This document shows positions 23,236-30,092 of a DNA stretch of 32,476 nt, in pieces. Both the position numbers and the translations under genes were made by a program. The notes under the pieces are model-generated. The model was not told where the DNA came from and searched no databases. It saw only the letters and a program-made list of their open reading frames with translations. Within the stretch, counting starts at the first letter, position 1, and each line of letters begins with the position of its first letter. Source of the stretch: Lachnospiraceae bacterium (GTDB taxonomy: Bacteria; Bacillota; Clostridia; Lachnospirales; Lachnospiraceae); assembly GCA_029225065.1 (NCBI GenBank), contig JAQXVT010000002.1, forward strand, positions 1-32,476, read 5' to 3'.

Positions 23236-23264
23236 TTGAAATAATAGGAAAGATGTTTTATAAT
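23236..23264 (+). promoter_or_regulatory. rrf2 promoter with TAGGAAA in the spacer
   Basis: TTGAAA (23236-23241), exactly 17 bp, TATAAT (23259-23264). TAGGAAA at 23245-23251 lies between the boxes and matches the motif at the cysK and sulfhydrylase promoters, suggesting autoregulation. Confidence 0.7.
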
Positions 23265-23369
23265 AAATACAAAGCATGGTGTCAGAGTATATTTGCATGC
23301 TCTGTGGAAAAGGCTGGCTGAATCGGGTTTACTCGTCTGGTCTTGCATCATAGCACGGAGGGGACTATC

Positions 23370-23804
23370 ATGAGAATATCAACAAAGGGACGCTACGCGC
23401 TGCGTCTGATGCTTGATCTCGCGACAAATTGCTGCGGAGATCCGATCAGGCTGAAGGATGTCGCGAAACGTCAGGAAATTTCTGAAAAATATCTGGAACA
23501 AATCATATCCATATTAAATAAAGCAGGATTTGTGCGGAGTATCCGCGGCCCGCAGGGCGGTTACGTTCTGACGCGCCGTCCGGAAGAATACACGGTTGGC
23601 ATGATTCTGCGTCTGACGGAGGGCAGCCTTGCGCCGGTCGAGTGTGTGGAAAATACAGCAATGCCATGTGACCGTGAGGAAGACTGTGTGACAAAGCTGA
23701 TCTGGAAAAAATTAAACGATGCGATCAGCGGCGTTGTCGACAACATTACGCTTGCCGACCTCCTCGACTGGCAGGCCGCCCGCGTGAACGACTATGTGAT
23801 CTAA
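23370..23804 (+). CDS. Rrf2 family regulator with three conserved-type cysteines
   Basis: A 144-residue regulator starting MRISTKGRYALRLMLDLA, the Rrf2 family signature, with the winged helix (ISEKYLEQIISILNKAGFV and RGPQGGYVLTR). Cysteines C92, C100 and C106 follow the spacing seen, loosely, in the Fe-S cluster loop of IscR (C-x5-C-x5-C there, C-x7-C-x5-C here), so it may bind an Fe-S cluster; alternatively it is a CymR-like cysteine-status repressor. ATG 23370 follows GGAGGGG; the longer ORF from a TTG at 23343 is rejected. Its location next to cysK and the sulfhydrylase, and the shared TAGGAAA promoter motif, suggest it controls sulfur or Fe-S genes. Confidence 0.9.
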   Translation: MRISTKGRYALRLMLDLATNCCGDPIRLKDVAKRQEISEKYLEQIISILNKAGFVRSIRGPQGGYVLTRRPEEYTVGMILRLTEGSLAPVECVENTAMPCDREEDCVTKLIWKKLNDAISGVVDNITLADLLDWQAARVNDYVI

Positions 23805-23836
23805 CAGTTTCGAGCGGCAGCAAACAATTAAACCTG

Positions 23837-23876
23837 AAAAGGCTCCGGGAAACGTATTTCTTCCCGGAGCCTTTTT
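23837..23876. terminator. Bidirectional terminator between rrf2 and the riboflavin transporter
   Basis: AAAAGGCTCCGGGAA and TTCCCGGAGCCTTTTT form a perfect stem with A- and T-runs on both sides, ending both convergent genes. Confidence 0.9.
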
Positions 23877-23911
23877 TCCAAAAACAGCAGCTTACTGTCT
23901 GATTTTCATTT

Positions 23912-24673
23912 TTACTCGGTCTCGCTTGCCGCTCTGCGTACATTTCCGGCGCCGGCCTGCGCAAGCACCTTGCTGATTCGTTTGTACAGCAGCATGGTCG
24001 GTACGGAGATCATCACACCTTTTAAGAGGTTCAGCGGAGCAACCGCAAAGAGCGCGAGCGTTGCAACACTTGTGATGGCCGGATTGATTGCGGTTCCCAT
24101 TCCGACGATTGCCTCAAGCGGCATTCCGTAGAGGGAAGAAAATGCCGGAATCAGATAAACGGCATTGAAAATACTTCCGAATACAGCCATAAATAAAGTA
24201 CCGGTGAGCAGTGCAAGTTTGGCTGTTTTTTTCGTCTTTTTCAGATGATAAACGATTGCAGCCGGAACAATGAATGCGCAGCCAACCACGAAATTGGCAA
24301 GATCGCCGACAAAAGCGGTGGAGGTGCCTTTGACTACGAGCTTTAAGAGCACTTTGACCAGCTCAATGACGACACCGCCGACCGGTCCAAGATAAAACGC
24401 ACCGATCATAACCGGAATCTCGCTGAAGTCAAGCTTGTAAAAGCCAGGAGCGAGAAACGCAACCGAAAAATCAAACAGATACAAAATACCGGCGAGCGCA
24501 CCAAGCATTCCGCAGATCGTGATCGTGTGTGTTTTGCCTGGATGTCCGATGTTGTCTTTTAAAATCGTCCGTTCCATGAGCTCCGATACGGCGAGGATGG
24601 CAGCGATGACCACCGCACATACCAGGATAAACTGCAGGTTGTCCCCGATTGACTGTAAAAGATTGTTTCCCAT
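23912..24673 (-). CDS. ribU: ECF transporter S component, riboflavin (RibU-like)
   Basis: A 253-residue integral membrane protein, the substrate-capture subunit of an energy-coupling-factor vitamin importer. Six or so hydrophobic helices are present, with the RibU-typical segments FYKLDFSEIPVMIGAFYLGP, GVVIELVKVLLK and GTSTAFVGDLANFVVG. Riboflavin specificity is supported directly by the FMN riboswitch in its leader. AAAGGGG lies about 9 bases before the ATG. The ATPase/T module (EcfA/A'/T) is not in the window and is presumably encoded elsewhere and shared. An N-terminal extension of about 50 residues with an extra helix precedes the core. Confidence 0.93.
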   Translation of the reverse strand: MGNNLLQSIGDNLQFILVCAVVIAAILAVSELMERTILKDNIGHPGKTHTITICGMLGALAGILYLFDFSVAFLAPGFYKLDFSEIPVMIGAFYLGPVGGVVIELVKVLLKLVVKGTSTAFVGDLANFVVGCAFIVPAAIVYHLKKTKKTAKLALLTGTLFMAVFGSIFNAVYLIPAFSSLYGMPLEAIVGMGTAINPAITSVATLALFAVAPLNLLKGVMISVPTMLLYKRISKVLAQAGAGNVRRAASETE

Positions 24674-24827
24674 AATTCATTTCCCCTTTTCTGAAAAAAT
24701 ATTGGCAATTGCCTTTTCAAGAAAAGCTCTTCAGATTGCCGCAGAGAACCCCTGCGCCTGCGGTTTTTATCCGTACATCCGTCTCCTGCATGACTGGTTT
24801 CGTTATTCGCGGAGCGCTGTACGAAAA

Positions 24828-24868
24828 CACCCGAAGAAAATATGTACATTACATATCCTCTTCGGGTG
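24828..24868 (-). terminator. Riboswitch-controlled terminator in the ribU leader
   Basis: On the minus strand CACCCGAAGA pairs with TCTTCGGGTG, with an inner ATATGTA/TACATAT stem, followed by TTTT. It lies 28 bases downstream of the FMN aptamer and about 150 bases before the ATG, so FMN binding probably turns off transcription. Confidence 0.85.
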
Positions 24869-24896
24869 ATGAAAATCGACAAGCTGAAATTTTCTG

Positions 24897-25021
24897 CCTT
24901 CTTCTACCATCCAGACTATACTGTCGGTCCCGGAATTCACAAATTGTGTCACCGGATCAGCCGCCTAAGCGGGTCGCGGACTATACCGCCGGTGGGGAAT
25001 CACACCCCGCCCCGAAGAACA
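24897..25021 (-). promoter_or_regulatory. FMN riboswitch (RFN element)
   Basis: Read on the minus strand the conserved blocks are in order: CTTCGGGGCGGGGTG, ATTCCCCACCGGCGGTATAG, CCGCGACCCGC, GCTGATCCGGTGA, TTCCGGGACCGACAGTATAG and CTGGATGG with closing GAAGAAGG. This is the six-helix junction that binds flavin mononucleotide. It explains the regulation of the downstream riboflavin transporter. Confidence 0.97.
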
Positions 25022-25039
25022 AATCTCAAATACGAATAC

Positions 25040-25068
25040 AGTATAATCACTTTTTCGTTTCTTTGCAA
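25040..25068 (-). promoter_or_regulatory. Promoter of the FMN riboswitch / ribU transcript
   Basis: On the minus strand TTGCAA, 17 bp, TATACT, ending about 20 bases before the aptamer. The remaining part of the 585-bp gap, 25069-25259, is the leader region of the Nudix gene with no further recognisable element. Confidence 0.75.
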
Positions 25069-25259
25069 GTTCTTTTTGCACTGGAATCTCTGTTTGACAG
25101 AATGCCAGAACATGGTACAATAAGACAATGAGTGGACTTTGCCTTAAATCCGGCGGCAGGGGGGATTGCAAATGGTTCACAGTACACAGCTGAATGAAAC
25201 TTTGGTTATGAGAAGGATTTCGAAATTCATCATGGACAAAGAAAGGACGGTTTCTTTTT

Positions 25260-25904
25260 ATGGGAAGAATAAAAAAGGCGGTACAGCTGACAGAAAATCC
25301 GCATTTGAATCTATATGAGCTTGAGACCCAGGACCGGAAAGGTCATCCGGGGCGCTATTACGTGGCTTCCCGCGCGAAGCACACGGAGGATCTGGAACTG
25401 GTCAGAAAGCAGCAAAAGCCGGATGGCGTGATTATTTACAGCCTTTATGGAGAAAAAAAGGATAAAGTGGTTCTGGTGCGCCAGTATCGCTACCCGATCG
25501 ACGGATATATTTATGAGTTTCCGGCCGGGCTGGTAGAGCCTGGAGAGGATTATCACGACGCGGCGGTGCGGGAGATGAAAGAGGAGACCGGGTTGAATCT
25601 TCACCCGATTCCGGTTGACAATTTCTATGCAAAACCGTATTATACGACCATCGGAATGACAGATGAATGCTGTGCGACGGTCTATGGCGTATCAGATGGA
25701 ACGATCAGCCTTGATGGTCTGGAGGACACGGAAGATCTGGAGGTAGTGATTGCGGACCGGGACGAGGTACGCAGAATCTTAAAGGAAGAGCGCGTAGCGA
25801 TTGTCTGCTCCTATATGCTGATGCATTTTCTGCATGATAAAGAACCATTCGAATTTCTGCAGGCGGGAGATGTGGAGGGAAAAAGCAAATGGAGGAAAAA
25901 ATGA
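25260..25904 (+). CDS. Nudix hydrolase, ADP-ribose pyrophosphatase-like
   Basis: A 214-residue Nudix protein. The Nudix box is complete: G90-x5-E96-x7-R104-E105-x2-E108-E109-x-G111, which binds the catalytic divalent metal. The layout, with an N-terminal beta domain (GRYYVASRAK...), VVLVRQYRYPIDGYIYEFPAG before the box and YTTIGMTDE after it, fits ADP-ribose pyrophosphatase relatives that hydrolyse ADP-ribose to AMP and ribose-5-phosphate. The exact nucleotide is not certain. The ribosome site (GAAAGGA) is rather distant from the ATG. Its TGA overlaps the start of the next gene. Confidence 0.88.
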   Translation: MGRIKKAVQLTENPHLNLYELETQDRKGHPGRYYVASRAKHTEDLELVRKQQKPDGVIIYSLYGEKKDKVVLVRQYRYPIDGYIYEFPAGLVEPGEDYHDAAVREMKEETGLNLHPIPVDNFYAKPYYTTIGMTDECCATVYGVSDGTISLDGLEDTEDLEVVIADRDEVRRILKEERVAIVCSYMLMHFLHDKEPFEFLQAGDVEGKSKWRKK

Positions 25905-26401
25905 AGGCAAAATTCGAGATCAAGATGACGAATCGGGACATGTACAATTTTCTGATGTACCATTCCTACCATAGTTTTACCGGTATCTTCAGTATCGTGG
26001 CAGGAATTGCATTGCTTGGCTATTTTTTCTGGTGCGTGGGGACAGGGCGTGAAAGTTCTTTCCTGTATCCGCTGTTTGGAGTCCTGTTTTTGGTATATCA
26101 GCCGTGGACACTGTTTATCAGTTCGGCAAAGCAAGTGACTTCGAATCCTGTTTTTCAAAAGCCGATCGGTTATGAATTGTCAGAAAACGGGATTACGGTC
26201 AGCCAGGACGGACAGACAAATGAGATCGGCTGGGACGGCGTGCGCCGGATCCGCGAGGATAAAAGAAGCATTTTTGTCTATACCGGAGCAAAAAATGCGT
26301 GCATCTGGCCGAAAAAGCAGCTCAAAAATCAGGCGGCAGAGGTGAAAAAAATTCTGGAAGCCTGCGTGCCGGCTGCTGGTGGCAATAAAAAAGCACAGTG
26401 A
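25901..26401 (+). CDS. YcxB-like membrane protein
   Basis: A 166-residue protein with two hydrophobic helices (roughly residues 28-46 and 56-75) and a C-terminal cytoplasmic beta-rich domain containing GYELSENGITVSQDGQTNEI, W-D-G-V and IFVYTGAKNACIWPKKQL. This is the pattern of YcxB-like proteins, of unknown function. The ATG at 25901 overlaps the TGA of the Nudix gene as ATGA and has GGAGG five bases upstream; an in-frame ATG at 25889 is possible. The two genes form one translationally coupled unit. Confidence 0.8.
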   Translation: MKAKFEIKMTNRDMYNFLMYHSYHSFTGIFSIVAGIALLGYFFWCVGTGRESSFLYPLFGVLFLVYQPWTLFISSAKQVTSNPVFQKPIGYELSENGITVSQDGQTNEIGWDGVRRIREDKRSIFVYTGAKNACIWPKKQLKNQAAEVKKILEACVPAAGGNKKAQ

Positions 26402-26430
26402 GGACGAAGCTATTTTTTGAACGCAGATAG

Positions 26431-26479
26431 GCATTCTTCCGCTTCAAGTGCATTCTATGCTTCAAGTGAGCGGAGAATG
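26431..26479. other. Stem-loop with duplicated GCTTCAAGTG
   Basis: CATTCTTCCGCT and AGCGGAGAATG form arms with one bulged base, enclosing two copies of GCTTCAAGTG (26441 and 26459, 18 bp apart). It sits between the YcxB-like gene and tsaE; no T-run follows. Confidence 0.4.
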
Positions 26480-26525
26480 AAGCAGTAGATGGGGCATATA
26501 TCCGATTTGTTGGAAAGGAAACTAC

Positions 26526-26963
26526 ATGACAGAAAGAATTATAGAGACAAATTCAGAGCAGGAGACGCGTGCACTTGGCATGGAGCTTGCGAAAAATGCA
26601 CGCCCGGGTCAGATTTATGCGCTGATCGGGGACCTCGGTGTCGGAAAAACGGTTCTGACCCAGGGGATTGCGGAGGGACTTGGCATTACCGAGCCAGTGA
26701 GCAGCCCGACCTTTACGATTGTGCAGGTATATGAAGAAGGGCGGATGCCGTTCTATCATTTTGATGTCTACCGCATCGGCGATATCGAGGAGATGGATGA
26801 GATCGGCTATGAGGATTACTTTTTCGGAGAGGGGATCTGTCTGGTGGAGTGGGCGAATCTGATCGAGGAGCTGATGCCGGAGCAGACGGTCTGGATTACA
26901 ATCGAAAAAGATCTGGAAAAAGGTTTTGATTACCGAAAAATTACGTTTTCCAGAAGAGCTTGA
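26526..26963 (+). CDS. tsaE: tRNA t6A biosynthesis ATPase TsaE
   Basis: A 145-residue P-loop ATPase that drives the TsaB-TsaD-TsaE complex transferring threonylcarbamoyl to A37 of tRNAs reading ANN codons. Walker A is GDLGVGKT (G35-T42); the segments SSPTFTIVQVY, FYHFDVYRI and CLVEWANLIEELMP are family-typical. AAAGGAA lies 6 bases before the ATG. It is the first of the t6A genes here, followed by tsaB, rimI and, after rnz, tsaD. The TsaC/Sua5 enzyme that makes the precursor is not in this window. Confidence 0.95.
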   Translation: MTERIIETNSEQETRALGMELAKNARPGQIYALIGDLGVGKTVLTQGIAEGLGITEPVSSPTFTIVQVYEEGRMPFYHFDVYRIGDIEEMDEIGYEDYFFGEGICLVEWANLIEELMPEQTVWITIEKDLEKGFDYRKITFSRRA

Positions 26964-27045
26964 CGGGGCAGAAAAGTCCACAGAATTAAGTAAGAAGTAA
27001 AACGGCAGTGACAGACGGAGAAAAAACGATATTTCCCACTGACAG

Positions 27046-27068
27046 GTCGCGGATGTCCGCTTTACACA
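27046..27068 (+). repeat. Dispersed repeat, partial copy before tsaB
   Basis: GCGGATGTCCGCTTTACACA, the core without the TTGCGA loop, matching GATTGCGAATGTCCGCTTTACACA at 27911. It lies 23 bases before the tsaB start. Confidence 0.5.
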
Positions 27069-27090
27069 AGAAAGAAGATGGAGTAAAATC

Positions 27091-27816
27091 ATGAAAATAC
27101 TGGCACTTGACAGTTCTGGTCTGGTGGCATCTGTAGCAGTGATGCAGGATGATACGCTTCAGGCAGAATATACCGTAAACTATAAAAAAACACATTCTCA
27201 GACGCTGCTTCCAATGCTGGATGAAGTGGCAAAAATGACAGAACTTGACTTAAATACGATTGATGCGATAGCAATTTCAGGTGGACCTGGATCATTTACC
27301 GGGCTTCGCATCGGTTCAGCGACGGCAAAGGGACTTGGACTTGCATTGAAAAAACCGCTGATCCACATTCCGACGGTGGATGCGCTGGCATTTAACCTTT
27401 ACGGCACGGAAAAACTGATCTGTCCGCTGATGGATGCGAGAAGAAATCAGGTTTATACGGGTCTGTATCGCTTTGACGGTGACAGATTCTGCGTCGAGAT
27501 GGAGCAGACCCCGATGGCAGTAGAGGAACTTGCAAAAAATCTGAATGAGCGAAATGAGCCGGTGATCTTTTTAGGCGATGGCGTGCCAGTTTATCGGGAG
27601 CTGCTTGAGCAGCTGCTGACTGTGCCGCATCAGTATGCACCAGCACATACGAACCGGCAGCGAGCGGCGAGTGTGGCTGCACTTGGAATGCGCTATGCAG
27701 CGGAAGGAAAATTTGAAACCGCGACGGAGCACACCCCGGATTATCTGCGTCTGTCTCAGGCAGAGCGCGAGCGTGCTCAGAAGCAGATTCCGGGCGATGC
27801 AGGGTATACAGCTTAG
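27091..27816 (+). CDS. tsaB: tRNA t6A biosynthesis scaffold protein TsaB
   Basis: A 241-residue ASKHA-fold protein that dimerises with TsaD in t6A synthesis and has no catalytic metal site of its own. Typical segments are MKILALDSSGLVASVAV, HSQTLLPMLDE, ISGGPGSFTGLRIGSATAKG and CPLMDARRNQVYTGLY. GATGGAG about 8 bases before the ATG is the ribosome site. The stop codon TAG lies in the first bases of a copy of the dispersed repeat (27813), just as for lysR. Confidence 0.95.
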   Translation: MKILALDSSGLVASVAVMQDDTLQAEYTVNYKKTHSQTLLPMLDEVAKMTELDLNTIDAIAISGGPGSFTGLRIGSATAKGLGLALKKPLIHIPTVDALAFNLYGTEKLICPLMDARRNQVYTGLYRFDGDRFCVEMEQTPMAVEELAKNLNERNEPVIFLGDGVPVYRELLEQLLTVPHQYAPAHTNRQRAASVAALGMRYAAEGKFETATEHTPDYLRLSQAERERAQKQIPGDAGYTA

Positions 27817-27935
27817 AGCATGTTTGAAAAATGCTTGCTGCAAGATGTGCACCATAAATTGGAGAGCGTAGATTGCAGGAATGATTTTTCAGACACGCGC
27901 TGGTGAGGCGGATTGCGAATGTCCGCTTTACACAG
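27813..27935 (+). repeat. Dispersed stem-loop repeat, copy B
   Basis: Starts TTAGAGCATGTTTGAAAA, contains arms TGAAAAAT-x5-CTGCAA and TTGCAG-x5-ATTTTTCA, and ends with the core GATTGCGAATGTCCGCTTT (27911-27929) whose stem GCGGA/TCCGC is perfect. It fills most of the tsaB-rimI gap. Confidence 0.65.
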
Positions 27936-27982
27936 AATATCAGTGTCGGCAGATGCAATAAAAACAGGGAGAGTGGCAAAAA

Positions 27983-28435
27983 ATGGAAAATTCCTGTCAT
28001 AGATACAAAATAGAACAGATGCGCCCGGAAGATGCGGCCGAGGCGGCTGCAATTGAAGCCAGAATATTTTCGATGCCGTGGAGTGAAAATGGATTCCGGA
28101 CGTCTATAGTATCTTCCGACACGCTGTATCTTTGTGTGCGCGACGGTGAAAATATGATCGCATACTGCGGACTTCTGCAGTCATTTGATGAGGCAGATAT
28201 CACGAATGTAGCGGTCCGGGAAGAATACCGCTCCCAGGGAGTCGGCAGGGCCATGCTGGAAGCTTTGATGGAGGGCGGAAAAGAGCGTGGGATCAGCCGC
28301 TTTACCCTGGAGGTGCGCGTTGGCAACAAGACAGCACTGCATCTGTATGAAAGCCTTGGCTTTGTGTCTGCCGGGATTCGGAAAAATTTTTATGACCTGC
28401 CGAAAGAAGATGCAGTGATCATGTGGAAAGAGTAA
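27983..28435 (+). CDS. rimI: Ribosomal protein S18-alanine N-acetyltransferase
   Basis: A 150-residue GNAT acetyltransferase expected to acetylate the N-terminal alanine of ribosomal protein S18. The start (YKIEQMRPEDAAEAAAIEAR, PWSENGF) is RimI-like, and the acetyl-CoA loop reads VAVREEYRSQGVGRAML, followed by RVGNKTALHLYESLGFVSAGIRKNFY. The location between tsaB and tsaD is the usual place for rimI in Firmicutes. GGGAGAG lies upstream of the ATG. Confidence 0.94.
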   Translation: MENSCHRYKIEQMRPEDAAEAAAIEARIFSMPWSENGFRTSIVSSDTLYLCVRDGENMIAYCGLLQSFDEADITNVAVREEYRSQGVGRAMLEALMEGGKERGISRFTLEVRVGNKTALHLYESLGFVSAGIRKNFYDLPKEDAVIMWKE

Positions 28436-28774
28436 AAAATAAATACTGAAACCTGAAAAATGAAAGTCATATCTGTTGTTTACTGTTTCTTGCAGTCAGA
28501 TAGGGACATGCCTGATCCAATTAATTTCCGAATTCAGGAAACAGACACAGAAACTCCCGGTAGGCAGCCTGCGTAAAATTCAGTATAATCGTTCTGGTAG
28601 CCATAGAAAGAGATACGTATGGCTTAGATTTATTGAAAAGGTGATTACCTGAGCATTTTTAAACACGTTCAGGGCAGCAGTGAATCATTCCTCTGGAGTG
28701 AAAAACGAAGCAGATTCTTCGAAATTCCAGAGTAATATCATTGGAAAAGCCAGAAAAACCAGGAGGAATCAGAA
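28436..28774. other. 339-bp gap between rimI and the next small gene
   Basis: No gene seen. It holds a TATAAT at about 28583 with a poor -35 (TAGGCA), a partial dispersed repeat around 28651-28680 (GCATTTTTAAACACGTTCAGG), and a two-tier hairpin at 28691-28732 (CTCTGGA/TCCAGAG enclosing CGAAG/CTTCG) just before the ribosome site of the zinc-knuckle gene. Confidence 0.5.
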
Positions 28775-28993
28775 ATGCCCGAAAAACACATGATACGTTG
28801 CAATGCCTGCGGAAAAGAGCAGGCCGTTTTGAAGCACGGAGCGCAGGAGGAGTTTTTGAAAATACAGAAGACGTGGGGCTATTTCTCCGAAAAAGATGGG
28901 GAAACGCACCGGTTTTCACTTTGCGAAGTCTGCTATGACAGGATACGGAAGCAGTTTGTGCTTCCGGTCGAAATTTTGGAATGTGAGCCGTAG
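28775..28993 (+). CDS. Small zinc-ribbon-like hypothetical protein
   Basis: A 72-residue protein with two cysteine pairs, CNACG (residues 9-13) and CEVC (about 50-53), 37 residues apart, consistent with a zinc ribbon. Between them is an aromatic stretch (WGYFSEKDGETHRFSL). A strong AGGAGG lies 8 bases before the ATG. I do not recognise a named family. It stands directly upstream of rnz, with only 38 bases between, so it probably shares the transcript. Confidence 0.7.
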   Translation: MPEKHMIRCNACGKEQAVLKHGAQEEFLKIQKTWGYFSEKDGETHRFSLCEVCYDRIRKQFVLPVEILECEP

Positions 28994-29031
28994 ACGAAAA
29001 ATGGATACGGCTTTAGAAATGAGGAGTAAAA

Positions 29032-29946
29032 ATGCTGGATGTTTGTTTGCTTGGAAGCGGCGGAATGATGCCGCTTCCATATCGATGGCTGACCGCTTTG
29101 ATGACGCGGTTCAACGGCAGCTCGCTGCTGATTGACTGCGGAGAGGGGACGCAGATCGCAGTAAAAGAAAAGGGATGGAGTTTTAAACCGATCGATACAA
29201 TCTGTTTCACCCATTATCACGGAGATCATATCAGCGGGCTTCCGGGCCTGCTTCTTACAATGGGAAACGCAGATCGGAAGGAGCCGCTTACCCTGATTGG
29301 ACCCAAAGGACTGGAGCGGGTGGTAAATGCGCTGCGCGTCATTGCGCCGGAGCTTCCGTTTCCGATCATTTTTGAGGAAATCCAGGGGCCGGAGCAGGTG
29401 TTTGAGGAAAAGGGATATCGGATCCGGGCATTTCGCGTTCATCATAACGTACTTTGCTACGCATATACGATCGAGATCGACCGAGCCGGACGTTTTGATG
29501 TGGAACGGGCGAAAAGTGCCGGGATTCCGATACAGTTCTGGAACCGTCTGCAAAAAGGTGAGCAGATCGAGGCGGAGGACGGAACGCTGTGGCATCCGGA
29601 GGATGTGCTCGGCCCGGCAAGAAAAGGAATTAAAGTGACGTACTGTACCGATACCCGTCCGACAAAAGAGATCGCGCAGCAGGCGGTTGGTTCAGATCTG
29701 TTCATCTGCGAGGGCATGTATGGAGAGCCGGAAAAAGCAAAGAAAGCAGTAGAATATAAACATATGACGTTTACAGAGGCAGCAACCCTTGCAAAACAGG
29801 CGCAGCCCAAAGAGATGTGGCTGACGCATTACAGCCCGTCGCTGGTACGTCCGGAGGATTATATGGAGGATGTACGCCGCATTTTCCCACGGGCCTATCC
29901 GGGAAAAGACGGAAAATCTGTGACACTGGATTTTGAAGAAGAGTAA
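29032..29946 (+). CDS. rnz: Ribonuclease Z (tRNA 3' endonuclease, short form)
   Basis: A 304-residue metallo-beta-lactamase-fold nuclease that removes the 3' trailer of tRNA precursors. The zinc motif is H61-Y-H-G-D-H66 in FTHYHGDHISGLPG; further ligands are in FRVHHNVLCYAY, YCTDTRPT and LTHYSPSL. This matters here because the two serine tRNAs downstream lack an encoded CCA end, the class that RNase Z normally processes. GAGGAG precedes the ATG. Confidence 0.95.
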   Translation: MLDVCLLGSGGMMPLPYRWLTALMTRFNGSSLLIDCGEGTQIAVKEKGWSFKPIDTICFTHYHGDHISGLPGLLLTMGNADRKEPLTLIGPKGLERVVNALRVIAPELPFPIIFEEIQGPEQVFEEKGYRIRAFRVHHNVLCYAYTIEIDRAGRFDVERAKSAGIPIQFWNRLQKGEQIEAEDGTLWHPEDVLGPARKGIKVTYCTDTRPTKEIAQQAVGSDLFICEGMYGEPEKAKKAVEYKHMTFTEAATLAKQAQPKEMWLTHYSPSLVRPEDYMEDVRRIFPRAYPGKDGKSVTLDFEEE

Positions 29947-30092
29947 ACTGGAAGACCTTACACTGTGAGGCAAAAATAGAAAAGTCCGGACTGAAAAGAA
30001 TACAGAGGCGGAAAGTAAATTTACGGCAGAAATAGTGCAGAAAAACAGAGAACTGGAAAAGGCTGCCGGAATGAAAGTAGAGGAGTTACAAA

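Noticed and set aside
24519-25131. Plus-strand ORFs over the ribU leader
   Set aside because: They run through the FMN riboswitch and its terminator on the opposite strand; no ribosome sites.
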